A stretch of DNA of 64,000 bases from Bacteroidaceae bacterium. GTDB lineage: Bacteria; Bacteroidota; Bacteroidia; Bacteroidales; Bacteroidaceae. Each line of letters starts with the position of its first letter. Positions within the stretch are counted from its first letter, which is position 1. Shown here piece after piece: positions 50,552 through 60,160 of this stretch. Where the stretch lies: NCBI GenBank assembly GCA_017551925.1, contig JAFZKA010000073.1, positions 1 to 64,000 of the forward strand, in the 5' to 3' direction. The translations under genes and the position numbers were made by a program. Below the pieces are notes generated by a model, which worked only from the letters and a program-made list of their open reading frames with translations, searched no databases and was not told the DNA's origin.

Positions 50552-53356
50552 GTGACAGCCCGATTCAGAAAAATACGCTTTTCAGTTCTTGCAGGATTGC
50601 TCCTGTGGGCCGTTTGCGCGGTTGCCCAGATACCTGTTGATTCCATTTCACCTGTTGATTCCGTTCAGTCAGCGCCGGCAGCCGTTGCCGGGTCTGATTC
50701 GCTTGCCATACCTGCAGACACAGTTCAGCAGCAGGCTTCTGATTCAGTTCCGCCCCAAAAGAAAAAAGAGCCGCTCGATGCTCCTGTGGCGTACGAATCA
50801 ACAGATTCAATGATCTGGAATTACGGCGGGTATGCTTCACTGTACGGAAACGGAAAAGTGACTTATCAGAAAGTTGAACTTACTGCTGCCATAATCAAAA
50901 TGCAGGTGGACAGCAGTCTGGTATATGCTGACGGAGTCAGGGATTCATTGGGCGAATGGACCGGAACACCGATCTTTGTTGACGGCTCAACTCCCTATGA
51001 GTCAAACCATATCAGTTACAATTTCAAGACTGAAAAGGGTTACATCAATGAGATCATAACCCAGCAGGGTGAAGGCTATATGACCAGCGCCGAGGCAAAA
51101 AAAGGCCCTGAAGGTGAATATTATATAGCCGATGGCGTATATACTACCTGTGATCAGCATGAAGACCCTCATTTCAACCTCAGGATAACCCGTGCCAAGG
51201 TGCGTCCGGGCAGAGATGTGGTATTCGGCCCCGCATATCTTGAAGTTCTGGGTGTTCCTTTGCCGTTGTTCGTTCCTTTCGGTTTCTTCCCGTTTCTTGA
51301 CGGAGACTATTCTTCGGGTATAATATTTCCCACCTATGGTGATGAGATGGAGAGGGGTTTCTACCTGAAGGACGGCGGCTATTATTTTGCATTGTCAGAC
51401 TATTTTGACCTTAAAGTGCTGGGTGAGATCTTTACCAAGGGTTCCTGGGGCGTGTCGGCAGAGAGCAAGTATAAACTCCGTTACAAGTTCTCGGGAAACG
51501 TCTATGTCAGTTCCCTTACCACCAAACTGGGTGACAAGGGCTTGCCTGACTACTCAGTGACCAAGAACCTTAAGATACGCTGGACACACAGACAGGACGC
51601 CAAGGCCAATCCGTATCAGAACTTTTCTGCCAGCGTGAATTTTGCCACGCAGAGTTATGAACGTTCCAATCTGAGCAGTCTATACAATCCGTCACTGACA
51701 TCGCAGAGTACCAGAACATCAAGTATCAGTTACTCACGCAACTTTCCGTCAATCGGTCTGTCACTGTCCAGTTCAATGAACATGTCGCAGAACATGCGTG
51801 ACTCTACCATTTCACTCAGTCTCCCTTCACTGAATGTCAGTCTGCAGCGAATTTATCCTTTCAAAAAGAAGAAGGTTGCCGGAGCAGACAAGTGGTATGA
51901 AAAGATATCGTTCACGTATTCAGGATCATTGAGCAACAGTATATCATCAAAGGAGAGCGAACTTATGGACAAGAGTCTGGTCAAGGATTGGAGAAACGGT
52001 ATGAAACACTCAATACCTATCAGTGCCACTTTCCAGATTCTTAAGAACATCAACATAACCCCCTCGCTAAGTTATAACTCCCGATGGTACAGTTACAAGG
52101 TCATGCAATCATGGGACGAAACCCAGAACAAGGCCGTGAAGGATACCGTATTCGGCTTTAACAGGGTGTATGACTATCATTTCAGTGTGAGTGCCAATAC
52201 GAAACTTTACGGAATATACCAACCTACCGCCTTGTGGATCAAACTGTTCGGTGACAAACTGATCATGACACGTCATGTGTTCTCACCTTCAGTCAGTTAC
52301 AGCATGTCGCCTGACTTTGGTGACTCACGGTACGGCTACTATGACACTTATGTCTATACTGACCAGAACGGTGAGGTCAGGACAGTCGAATACTCGCCAT
52401 ATACCGGTTCACTGTACGGTGTCCCGGGCAAGGGAAAATCGGGAAGCCTGTCGGTAAGCATTGGCAATAACGTTGAGATGAAGGTCCGTTCAGACAAGGA
52501 TACTACCGGAGTACGAAAGATAAGCCTGATTGATGAACTGGGCGCCTCAATGTCATATAACTTTGCCGCAAAAAGCAGACCTTGGAGTAACCTGAACACC
52601 AGACTCAGGCTCAAACTCACAAAGAGTTATACGTTCAGCCTCAACGCCACCTGGGCAACCTATGCCTATGAATTCAATGAGGCCGGCAATGTTGTGGTAG
52701 GTGAGCGTACAGAGTATTCATATGGCCGATTCGGACGATTCCAGGGTATGAGTCAGAATTTCTCATATACATTCAACAATAATACCCTGAATCAGTGGAG
52801 AGCCAAGTGGAACTCTATTTTCCACAAGAAATCTGAAGATGATGAGGAGGAAGATGATAATAGCGCATCCCGTTCATCGGGTTCAGGAGCCCCGCTCGTT
52901 GCATCAGCACCGGGAAAGTATGCTCAGAGCGGCAGTGGCGGAGGTTCTGCAAAGGTTGATGAGGACGGTTACGTGGAATATACCCTGCCATGGTCATTCT
53001 CAATATCGTATGGTATAACCATGCGTGAAAACACACAGGCTCAAATCAATGTGAAGCGTATGCGTTACCCATATAAACTTACGCACAGCATGAATATGTC
53101 AGGTAACATGAAACTGACCAACAAATGGAATATAAGTTTCTCATCGGGTTGGGATTTCACTCGCCATGATTTCACCACAACCACAATGAGCATTTCAAGA
53201 GACCTTCACTGCTTCAATATGTCATGCAGTATGGTTCTCAAACCTTATACTTCATATGATTTTACAATAAGAGCCAACTCAAGTATGTTGTCAGACCTTC
53301 TGAAGGTGAAAAAACGTTCCAGTTACAACAGTTACGTGAAGTGGTATGATGATTGA
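50552..53356 (+). CDS. lptD: LptD-like outer membrane LPS assembly protein
   Basis: Large outer-membrane barrel of the Bacteroidetes LptD type, 934 aa from GTG 50552 (no in-frame ATG precedes the signal peptide). After a signal peptide (to about residue 26) comes a Pro/Ser/Gln-rich linker, then an OstA/LptA-like jellyroll (from about 90: GNGKVTYQKVEL..., GEGYMTSAEAKKG) and a beta-barrel with LPLFVPFGFFPF and many alternating aromatic strands to the C-terminus. It should insert lipopolysaccharide into the outer leaflet. The plug-like acidic stretch EDDEEEDDNSAS near 765 is notable. Confidence 0.85.
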   Translation: MTARFRKIRFSVLAGLLLWAVCAVAQIPVDSISPVDSVQSAPAAVAGSDSLAIPADTVQQQASDSVPPQKKKEPLDAPVAYESTDSMIWNYGGYASLYGNGKVTYQKVELTAAIIKMQVDSSLVYADGVRDSLGEWTGTPIFVDGSTPYESNHISYNFKTEKGYINEIITQQGEGYMTSAEAKKGPEGEYYIADGVYTTCDQHEDPHFNLRITRAKVRPGRDVVFGPAYLEVLGVPLPLFVPFGFFPFLDGDYSSGIIFPTYGDEMERGFYLKDGGYYFALSDYFDLKVLGEIFTKGSWGVSAESKYKLRYKFSGNVYVSSLTTKLGDKGLPDYSVTKNLKIRWTHRQDAKANPYQNFSASVNFATQSYERSNLSSLYNPSLTSQSTRTSSISYSRNFPSIGLSLSSSMNMSQNMRDSTISLSLPSLNVSLQRIYPFKKKKVAGADKWYEKISFTYSGSLSNSISSKESELMDKSLVKDWRNGMKHSIPISATFQILKNINITPSLSYNSRWYSYKVMQSWDETQNKAVKDTVFGFNRVYDYHFSVSANTKLYGIYQPTALWIKLFGDKLIMTRHVFSPSVSYSMSPDFGDSRYGYYDTYVYTDQNGEVRTVEYSPYTGSLYGVPGKGKSGSLSVSIGNNVEMKVRSDKDTTGVRKISLIDELGASMSYNFAAKSRPWSNLNTRLRLKLTKSYTFSLNATWATYAYEFNEAGNVVVGERTEYSYGRFGRFQGMSQNFSYTFNNNTLNQWRAKWNSIFHKKSEDDEEEDDNSASRSSGSGAPLVASAPGKYAQSGSGGGSAKVDEDGYVEYTLPWSFSISYGITMRENTQAQINVKRMRYPYKLTHSMNMSGNMKLTNKWNISFSSGWDFTRHDFTTTTMSISRDLHCFNMSCSMVLKPYTSYDFTIRANSSMLSDLLKVKKRSSYNSYVKWYDD

Positions 53357-53382
53357 TAAAAGACTAAAAAACAAATACTAAC

Positions 53383-54420
53383 ATGAGTTACTTGATTATT
53401 CCTGAAAATTACAGGCCTCTGATGTCAATGCGTCAGACAGAGCAGGGTATCAAACTTATCAAGGAGTTCTTTCAGCAGAACCTTTCTACCGGTTTACAGT
53501 TGCGCCGTGTCACGGCACCTTTGTTCGTACTTAAGGGTATGGGCATCAATGATGACCTTAACGGTGTGGAGCGTGCTGTTACATTCCCGATTAAAGATCT
53601 TGGCGACGCCAAGGCTGAGGTGGTACATTCGCTTGCCAAATGGAAGCGTCTCACCCTTGCCGAGTATGAGGTGAATCCCGGATATGGTATTTATACCGAT
53701 ATGAATGCCATACGTGCCGATGAAAGTTTAGGTAATCTTCATTCACTGTATGTTGACCAATGGGATTGGGAGCGCGTTATAACTGCCGATGACCGTAACA
53801 TAGATTTCCTTAAAAGAATTGTACGCAAGATTTATTCGGCAATGCTGCGTACAGAGTACCTTATAAATGAAACCTATCCTCAATTGGAGCCGTTCCTGGC
53901 ACGTGAGGTGTTCTTTATTCATTCAGAGGAACTGCGCCTTATGTATCCGGGTAAGACCCCTAAGGAACGTGAGGATGCCATCTGCCGCGAGCATGGTGCC
54001 GTATTTATAATGGGTATAGGCGGCAAGTTGGGTGACGGTGAGCCTCATGACCTGCGTGCTCCTGACTATGATGACTGGACTACACCCAATCAGGACGGTT
54101 ATCTTGGGCTCAACGGTGACCTTCTGGTATGGAACCCCATTCTCGGCCGTGCCATGGAACTCTCATCCATGGGCATCCGTGTAGATAAGGAGTCACTTCT
54201 GCGCCAACTTGACATTTGCGGCAAGCAGGAGCGCAAGGAACTCTATTTCCACAAGAAACTTCTGGCAGGCGAACTGCCTCTCTCTATAGGCGGCGGTATC
54301 GGCCAGTCCAGATTGTGCATGCTGTTCCTGCAGAAAGCCCACATCGGTGAAATCCAGGCCAGCATCTGGCCCGAGGAGATGAGGGCTAAATGTGCTGCTG
54401 CCGGCATACAACTTATTTGA
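53383..54420 (+). CDS. asnA: aspartate--ammonia ligase
   Basis: Makes asparagine from aspartate, ammonia and ATP. 345 aa, class II aminoacyl-tRNA synthetase-like fold. Family sequences: AVTFPIKDLGDAKAEVVHSLAKWKR, GIYTDMNAIRADE, DQWDWERVI and the C-terminal LSIGGGIGQSRLCMLFL with the nucleotide-binding Arg. It lies 26 bases after lptD and 9 before ung. Confidence 0.96.
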   Translation: MSYLIIPENYRPLMSMRQTEQGIKLIKEFFQQNLSTGLQLRRVTAPLFVLKGMGINDDLNGVERAVTFPIKDLGDAKAEVVHSLAKWKRLTLAEYEVNPGYGIYTDMNAIRADESLGNLHSLYVDQWDWERVITADDRNIDFLKRIVRKIYSAMLRTEYLINETYPQLEPFLAREVFFIHSEELRLMYPGKTPKEREDAICREHGAVFIMGIGGKLGDGEPHDLRAPDYDDWTTPNQDGYLGLNGDLLVWNPILGRAMELSSMGIRVDKESLLRQLDICGKQERKELYFHKKLLAGELPLSIGGGIGQSRLCMLFLQKAHIGEIQASIWPEEMRAKCAAAGIQLI

Positions 54421-54429
54421 TTGAGTGTT

Positions 54430-55092
54430 ATGGAGGTTAGGATAGATCAGAGTTGGAAAGAGCATCTTCAGACAGAGTTTGACAAACCATATTTCAAGAG
54501 TTTGACAGACTTTGTTAGGACGGAGTATGCACAAGGTCCGGTCTATCCTCCCGGTAAACTGATTTTCAATGCCTTTGATTTGTGTCCGTTTGATCAGGTC
54601 AAGGTGGTCATAATAGGACAGGATCCGTATCATGAGCCCGGTCAGGCTCACGGTCTCTGTTTCTCTGTTAATGACGGAGTGCCTTTTCCGCCATCGTTAC
54701 GTAATATATTCAAGGAGATAAGTGATGATTTGGGCAAGCCTGTTCCTGAGAGTGGTGACCTTACCCGATGGGCACGTCAGGGAGTGCTGTTGCTGAATGC
54801 CACACTGACTGTCCGTGCAGGGCAGGCCGGTTCGCATCAGGGTAAGGGATGGGAGGAATTTACAGATGCGGTTATACGTGAACTGAACAGTTCGCGTGAC
54901 GGTCTTGTGTTTATCCTTTGGGGCGGTTATGCAAAAAAGAAAGGTGCAATTATTGACCGCTCCCGTCATCTCGTACTTAGCAGCGCGCACCCGTCACCAT
55001 TGTCTGCATACAACGGTTTTTTTGGAAACCATCACTTCAGTCAGGCCAACCAGTGGCTTGTAAATCATGGTAAAACACCCGTAGATTGGTGA
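54430..55092 (+). CDS. ung: uracil-DNA glycosylase
   Basis: Removes uracil from DNA. 220 aa, family 1, with the water-activating loop [14 protein letters not shown] (catalytic Asp), [18 protein letters not shown] and the leucine-loop [14 protein letters not shown] 54430 is preferred to a TTG directly after the asnA stop. Confidence 0.95.
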   Translation: MEVRIDQSWKEHLQTEFDKPYFKSLTDFVRTEYAQGPVYPPGKLIFNAFDLCPFDQVKVVIIGQDPYHEPGQAHGLCFSVNDGVPFPPSLRNIFKEISDDLGKPVPESGDLTRWARQGVLLLNATLTVRAGQAGSHQGKGWEEFTDAVIRELNSSRDGLVFILWGGYAKKKGAIIDRSRHLVLSSAHPSPLSAYNGFFGNHHFSQANQWLVNHGKTPVDW

Positions 55093-55149
55093 ATATTGTC
55101 CAAAAATTGGACACTTTTGGCGTTTTTCACTGATTTTGGGCATTTTTAT

Positions 55150-55180
55150 TTTGAAATAACAAGAACTAGCCTTTCCTTTG
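55150..55180 (+). promoter_or_regulatory. promoter before the FISUMP-like lipoprotein
   Basis: TTTG (55150-55153) and TTCCTTTG (55173-55180, one mismatch to TAnnTTTG) are 19 bases apart, followed by CAAATGC; the gene starts at 55212. Confidence 0.5.
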
Positions 55181-55211
55181 CAAATGCATAATTATTAAAC
55201 ATTCTTGTAAT

Positions 55212-56789
55212 ATGAAGAAACTTTTCACATTTGGAGCCTTTGTTTGCTTAGTTGCCTTTTCAGCTTGCGGCGATGACAAACAAGCTGACGTACCTGTTGT
55301 CAGCAATGATGTAGTTGAAAAAGATGTCGTTACATCATCATTCACTTTCAGAGTTCATGCTTCATTTCCAGGTCTTTCTGAAAATGAGCAGTTGTATGGC
55401 AGGTTTGGCGTTTTTTACATTGAAAAAGGTGCAGATACAGAGGGCCTTTTTGAGAAATGGCGCACAACCGGCAGTGCCGGCAAGTTAAAGAAAAAGGTTG
55501 CCGTTGTACAGGAGAGCGCCGGAGTGATCAATCTGGTGGTTGACGGCCTTATTCCCAATACTGAATATCATGTATGCCCGTTTTTCCAGGCCGATGACAA
55601 AAGGATCATAGGTAAGGTCACTGTTGTCAAGACCAATGCTTTTGGCAGTACAATTACGAACTCGGGAATTACAAGTTCCAAATTCTTCTCTGCCGATACA
55701 AAATGCACGGTGAACAATCTTGATTCATTGGACAGTAAGTATTGCTATTATGGCGTACAATATACTACCGGCGATCAGGACGTTGCAAAAGGACAGCGTG
55801 TGGAACTGCAAGGCAATCCCAAGTCAGGAACCTATCAGCTTGTAATACCCTCTCTTAATGCCAATACCGAGTATAAGTTCCGTCCATATCTGGCAGTAAA
55901 GTCTCAGGATACCATTTTCGGTGAGACAAAAGTTTTCAGTACACGTAATTATGATGAAGTTGCTGTCGATATGGGTACATCGGTACTATGGTCTCCATAT
56001 TTCCTGGGAGCAGAGTCAGAAGAAGAGTCTGGTGAGCCTTATCGTTTTGGACAGCCGGATCCTATAAGGGTTGGCGGAGAGTTCGCTCTGATTGACAAAA
56101 ACGGTTACTTTACAAGTGCTTGTCCTACTAATATCAGCGGCACGGAATATGATGCCGCAACCAAGAAGCTTGGAGAAGGTTGGAGAACACCTACAACGGC
56201 TGAAATCCGGGAACTTTTGGATAAGGTTACAATTTCAGCAGTAGGTAACAGAGACAGATATAAAACCAAGTTGAAATTTACAAGTAAGGAAAACGGTAAC
56301 TCTATAATACTTCCGCAAACAGATTACAGTTATGCATATACCCGTAAGGTTAACAAATATAACCAGACAGGATATACATATTTCTTTGGAGCAGATATGA
56401 CTGAGTCAGAGCCGTATGAGCGTATTGAGTATAACTACAATATGACTACTGCTGCATTTAATGATTTGTTGGATCAGTTACTTGACGAATATATTGAGAA
56501 AATAACGAGTGAATCAACAGGTACTACTGTTATCAGAATCAATACATTGGAATTGTTGGAGCCTCTGATTGATCAGGGTATTGTATGGCTTGACACTGTT
56601 ATGGTTACATACAAGTACTTTACTATGTTCGAGCCTAACAATCCTATGTATTATATCAACGCAGGTGGTGGTTTTGACGGAACATTACGTGACGGAGAAT
56701 GGAAATTCATGCCTGTTACGTTCTCTTATGCTGACTATGGATTCTGCATACTTCCGGTGCGGGACAAGGGGGTCAGGAAGGATGACTGA
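55212..56789 (+). CDS. lipoprotein with fibronectin-like and FISUMP-like domains
   Basis: 525 aa. The lipobox is FSACG (Cys19). Residues 40-250 contain two fibronectin-like repeats marked by LIPNTEYHVCPFF and LNANTEYKFRPYL. From about 260 a FISUMP-like domain appears (VDMGTSVLWSPYFLGA, GEGWRTPTTAEIRELL, NSIILPQTDYSY and the closing YADYGFCILPVRD). Such surface lipoproteins are common in Bacteroidales and their function is unknown. Own promoter, followed by hairpins and a tRNA. Confidence 0.72.
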   Translation: MKKLFTFGAFVCLVAFSACGDDKQADVPVVSNDVVEKDVVTSSFTFRVHASFPGLSENEQLYGRFGVFYIEKGADTEGLFEKWRTTGSAGKLKKKVAVVQESAGVINLVVDGLIPNTEYHVCPFFQADDKRIIGKVTVVKTNAFGSTITNSGITSSKFFSADTKCTVNNLDSLDSKYCYYGVQYTTGDQDVAKGQRVELQGNPKSGTYQLVIPSLNANTEYKFRPYLAVKSQDTIFGETKVFSTRNYDEVAVDMGTSVLWSPYFLGAESEEESGEPYRFGQPDPIRVGGEFALIDKNGYFTSACPTNISGTEYDAATKKLGEGWRTPTTAEIRELLDKVTISAVGNRDRYKTKLKFTSKENGNSIILPQTDYSYAYTRKVNKYNQTGYTYFFGADMTESEPYERIEYNYNMTTAAFNDLLDQLLDEYIEKITSESTGTTVIRINTLELLEPLIDQGIVWLDTVMVTYKYFTMFEPNNPMYYINAGGGFDGTLRDGEWKFMPVTFSYADYGFCILPVRDKGVRKDD

Positions 56790-57009
56790 TGACGCATCCC
56801 GAGGTGGATGAACCCCGTTGGAATTCGCCATCACTTTTAGTGATGCCGCATCCCGCCCCCGCGGGGAGGCTGTCAGAATAAGCAAAACATTAAGGACGGC
56901 ATAGCGCCGTCCTTAATAAAAAATCGATTCCGCGTGCCAGTGAAAGTGAATTTTCACTGTCGCGCGGATTCGATTTTTTAAGGTACTGCGTACCTTTAGG
57001 TTTTGCTCG
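56790..57009. other. hairpin-rich spacer before tRNA-Arg
   Basis: No gene. It holds a CATCAC-ttttA-GTGATG hairpin (about 56830-56846), TTAAGGACGGC/GCCGTCCTTAA (56890-56916), a long terminator hairpin (56918-56979) and AAGGTAC/GTACCTT (56980-56996). Confidence 0.65.
56918..56979. terminator. bidirectional terminator between lipoprotein gene and tRNA-Arg
   Basis: Arms AAAAAATCGATTCCGCG and CGCGGATTCGATTTTTT are complementary but for one base, with inner CAGTGAAA/TTTTCACTG pairs. T-runs lie on both strands, so it can stop transcripts of both the plus-strand lipoprotein and the minus-strand tRNA. Confidence 0.85.
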
Positions 57010-57083
57010 TGACCCCGTTGGGACTCAAACCCAAGACCTGCAGAACCGGAATCTGACGCTCTATTCAACTGAGCTACGGGGCC
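57010..57083 (-). tRNA. tRNA-Arg (anticodon CCG)
   Basis: A full cloverleaf folds on the minus strand: acceptor GGCCCCG/CGGGGTC with discriminator A, D-stem GCTC/GAGC, anticodon loop TTCCGGT (anticodon CCG, codon CGG), T-stem TTGGG/CCCAA. CCA is not encoded. Odd points are a T-C mismatch at the base of the anticodon stem and T instead of C in the T-loop (TTTGAGT). A -7 box lies at 57094-57101. Confidence 0.9.
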
Positions 57084-57093
57084 AATGCGGACG

Positions 57094-57101
57094 CGAAGAT
57101 A
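57094..57101 (-). promoter_or_regulatory. -7 box for tRNA-Arg
   Basis: Reads TATCTTCG on the minus strand, one mismatch to TAnnTTTG, 10 bases before the first tRNA base. Confidence 0.5.
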
Positions 57102-57145
57102 CGCATTTATTTCGGGATTTATTTTCACACTGAATAATAATGGAT

Positions 57146-57153
57146 TATTTTTG
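57146..57153 (+). promoter_or_regulatory. -7 box before the outer membrane protein
   Basis: TATTTTTG (TAnnTTTG) followed by CACC, about 50 bases before ATG 57205. Confidence 0.5.
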
Positions 57154-57204
57154 CACCTGTAGATTCTGAATATAAACTGACCTATAAGACTAAATTAACT
57201 TAAA

Positions 57205-58071
57205 ATGAGAAAACTGATCTCTTCATTGCTCGCTATCGGCATGGCACTCTGTGTGTCGGCTCAGGATAACATGGAGGCCTTCAGGCATCTTTCTATCGGT
57301 GCTGAGGCCGGACTGAGTGGTTTTGGCGTTGAACTTGCTCTCCCTATACAGAAGCATCTTGTTCTTAAGGCCGGTTATAACTGGATGCCTTCTGGTGATC
57401 TGTTCAATACCAACATTTCACTTGATACAAAGGATCTGAAGGAGGCCCAGAACAGAGTGGAGACTTACAAAAAGGCTTTGGACCCCAACTTCTCATTTGC
57501 TCACAAGTTTGAAGATGAGGCTATAATTAACGCCGGAATGCATGTGGGCCTGTCCAATTTCAAGGCCATGATTAACTGGTATCCTTTTGCATATGGCCGT
57601 TTTTATCTTTCAGGCGGTATATTCTACACTCCCGGTTCCAATCAGGATGATTCTTTCATCAGGTTGAGCGGTAATACCACTGAGAATGATTGGGCGGCTT
57701 TGAAGGAACTGAATGACAATGATCCTAAGGGCAGCAATAATGAACTTGCCCTTGAAATAGGTGGCAATAAATATGCTGTTATTGAAAAGGACGGTTGCGG
57801 ATATATGCAGGCTGATTTCAAGATTGATCCTCTGAAATACTATTTCGGTCTGGGTCTTGGCCGTTGTATTCCGAATGGAAAAGTCGGTTTTCAATTTGAA
57901 GTGGGTGCTATGATATATCACAACTCAACATTATACTGTCAGAATCAGGAGGTTGACCTTAAGTCTGTAGGTAATTCCCTTGGCAGTGATGCCGAGGAGA
58001 TTCTGTCATATGTTGACAAGTATCCCATTTATCCTCAACTGACATTGCGTCTTAGTTTCCGCGTATTCTGA
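57205..58071 (+). CDS. outer-membrane-beta-barrel-like protein
   Basis: 288 aa with a signal peptide ending VSAQ (about residue 19). The mature part alternates hydrophobic and polar residues (LSIGAEAGLSGFGVELALP, LVLKAGYNWMP, FYLSGGIFYTPG, YFGLGLGRCI) and ends in Phe (LRLSFRVF), the usual barrel C-terminus. A central soluble stretch lies near 80-110. I do not recognise a named family. Confidence 0.65.
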   Translation: MRKLISSLLAIGMALCVSAQDNMEAFRHLSIGAEAGLSGFGVELALPIQKHLVLKAGYNWMPSGDLFNTNISLDTKDLKEAQNRVETYKKALDPNFSFAHKFEDEAIINAGMHVGLSNFKAMINWYPFAYGRFYLSGGIFYTPGSNQDDSFIRLSGNTTENDWAALKELNDNDPKGSNNELALEIGGNKYAVIEKDGCGYMQADFKIDPLKYYFGLGLGRCIPNGKVGFQFEVGAMIYHNSTLYCQNQEVDLKSVGNSLGSDAEEILSYVDKYPIYPQLTLRLSFRVF

Positions 58072-58096
58072 TAACTATAACCTGTTTCCGACCAAA

Positions 58097-58104
58097 TATA
58101 TTTG
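58097..58104 (+). promoter_or_regulatory. -7 box for the GH97 gene
   Basis: TATATTTG (TAnnTTTG) 22 bases before ATG 58126. It overlaps the TTG at 58102 that could otherwise be taken as a start, supporting the ATG. Confidence 0.5.
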
Positions 58105-58125
58105 AAAACTTATAATACATTGACT

Positions 58126-60135
58126 ATGAGAAAATTATTTGCAGTTCTGCTTACATTGACCAGTTTGGGCGTTTACGCTCAGGAGAATTCAACGGTTCCT
58201 GAACTAACCAGCCCTGACGGACGTCTGGTAGTTTCTTTCAACCTTACAGGAACGGAGAATCCCACTTATTCTGTTAAATATAACGGCAAGCAGATGCTTG
58301 AGGATTCACCTATCGGCATTATGCTTGATATGGGTTCCAAACCCACGCTTGAAGGCCTGCCACAGGGACGTGAGGCTGCAAACGGTGATTTTACCAAGAA
58401 TCTGAGCCTTGTAGAATGCAAGACAGAGAGCGCCCAGGTGGATTACACCATGGACCGTATAAAGACAGCCCATGTCAGTCATGCTTATAACGTATCGGTA
58501 ATTGAGTTGCGCAATTCTGCCAATCAGAACATTGAATTTGAGTTCCGTGTGAGTAACAACGATATAGCTATCCGCTATAATATACCCAAGCCACGTCAGC
58601 GTGCAAGCACCCGTGTCCTGTTTGAAAATACCGGATTCCGTTTCCCTGACGGTACTACCACATTCCTGACTCCGCAGAGTGACGCCATGATTGGCTGGCA
58701 GCGCAGCAAGCCCAGTTATGAGGAGGGTTACTCAAATGACGGAGAGATGAACGTACGCTCACAGTATGGTCACGGATATACATTCCCCGGTCTGTTCCAT
58801 GTAGGGGAGAATGGTTGGGTTCTTCTTTGTGAAACCGGTGTAAGCAGCAGTTACTGCGGCTCACGTCTGGGCGACTGCAAGGACAATACCTACAAGATTG
58901 AGTTCCCTATGCCCGATGAGAACAACGGTATCGGCACTGTTTGCCCCGCAATGCGTCTGCCTGGTTCAACACCCTGGCGCACAATTACAGTTGGTGCCGA
59001 CCTTAAGCCTATTGTTGAAACTACAGTCATGTGGGACTATGTGGAGCCGCTTTATGAGGCACACCATGATTTCAAGTACGGTCGCAGCACATGGAGTTGG
59101 ATTGTTTGGCAGGATGCATCATGCAACTGGGATGATCAGGTCAAGTTCATAGATCTGGCAAGTGCCATGGGATATGAGTATATACTGATTGATGCCGGTT
59201 GGGATGAGAACATAGGTTATGAGCGTATGGAGCAACTCATCAAGTATGCCAACTCCAAAAATGTTGATGTGTTCCTGTGGTACAGTTCAAGCGGTTACTG
59301 GAATGATATTACTCAGAGCCCCATCAACCGTATGGACAACTCCATTATCCGCAAAAAGGAGATGGCCTGGCTTGAAAAGGTTGGCTGCAAGGGAATCAAG
59401 GTTGATTTCTGGGGCGGTGACAAGCAGGAGACAATACGCCTTTATGAGGAGGTTCTCTCTGATGCAAATGACCACGGTATAATGTGCATATTCCATGGCT
59501 GCACCCTGCCGCGCGGATGGGAACGCATGTATCCCAACTATGTTGGTTCTGAGGCTGTGCTGGCATCGGAGAATATGTATTTCGGTCAGGGATCTTGTGA
59601 CGAAGAGGCGTTCAAGGCAACCCTGCACCCGTTTATTCGCAATACCGTGGGCTGCATGGAATTCGGAGGCTGTTTCATGAACCGCATATTGAACAAGCAG
59701 AACAGCGGACGCGGGTCACAACTCAAGACTACTCCCATATTCCAGATTGCAACTGAGGTTATTTTCCAGAACCCCATTCAGAACATAGCCATCTGTCCCA
59801 ACAACCTTGAGGATGCTCCCAAGATCTGCATGGACTGGCTTAAGGATAGCCCAACCACATGGACTGAGACCCGTTTCCTGGACGGTTATCCCGGCAAGTA
59901 CGTGATTCTGGCACGCAAATCTACCGATGGCCGCTGGTTTGTGGCTGGACTGAACGCTACCAAGGAGGTTATCAAGTCAAAGATTGACCTTTCATTCCTG
60001 GGTGACGGTGAGGTTCAGTTCTATACTGATGACAAGAAAACCCTGGAGCCTGCATTGAGCACTCTCAAACTCAAGACCAAGAAGCCTTATCAGTTTGAGA
60101 TACAGCCCAGTGGTGCAACAATGATAATGAAATGA
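58126..60135 (+). CDS. GH97 family glycosidase (retaining, alpha-galactosidase-like)
   Basis: 669 aa, signal peptide to VYAQ (about residue 19), N-terminal beta-sandwich, TIM barrel and C-terminal sandwich, as in GH97. The barrel has WDYVEPLYEAHHDFKYG..., YILIDAGWDE, then GIKVDFWGGDKQ with Asp427 placed like the nucleophile of retaining GH97 alpha-galactosidases rather than the Glu pair of inverting SusB alpha-glucosidases. Probably periplasmic. No SusC/D partner is in the window. Confidence 0.88.
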   Translation: MRKLFAVLLTLTSLGVYAQENSTVPELTSPDGRLVVSFNLTGTENPTYSVKYNGKQMLEDSPIGIMLDMGSKPTLEGLPQGREAANGDFTKNLSLVECKTESAQVDYTMDRIKTAHVSHAYNVSVIELRNSANQNIEFEFRVSNNDIAIRYNIPKPRQRASTRVLFENTGFRFPDGTTTFLTPQSDAMIGWQRSKPSYEEGYSNDGEMNVRSQYGHGYTFPGLFHVGENGWVLLCETGVSSSYCGSRLGDCKDNTYKIEFPMPDENNGIGTVCPAMRLPGSTPWRTITVGADLKPIVETTVMWDYVEPLYEAHHDFKYGRSTWSWIVWQDASCNWDDQVKFIDLASAMGYEYILIDAGWDENIGYERMEQLIKYANSKNVDVFLWYSSSGYWNDITQSPINRMDNSIIRKKEMAWLEKVGCKGIKVDFWGGDKQETIRLYEEVLSDANDHGIMCIFHGCTLPRGWERMYPNYVGSEAVLASENMYFGQGSCDEEAFKATLHPFIRNTVGCMEFGGCFMNRILNKQNSGRGSQLKTTPIFQIATEVIFQNPIQNIAICPNNLEDAPKICMDWLKDSPTTWTETRFLDGYPGKYVILARKSTDGRWFVAGLNATKEVIKSKIDLSFLGDGEVQFYTDDKKTLEPALSTLKLKTKKPYQFEIQPSGATMIMK

Positions 60136-60160
60136 CATTATTCTTAAAATAAAAAAGACT

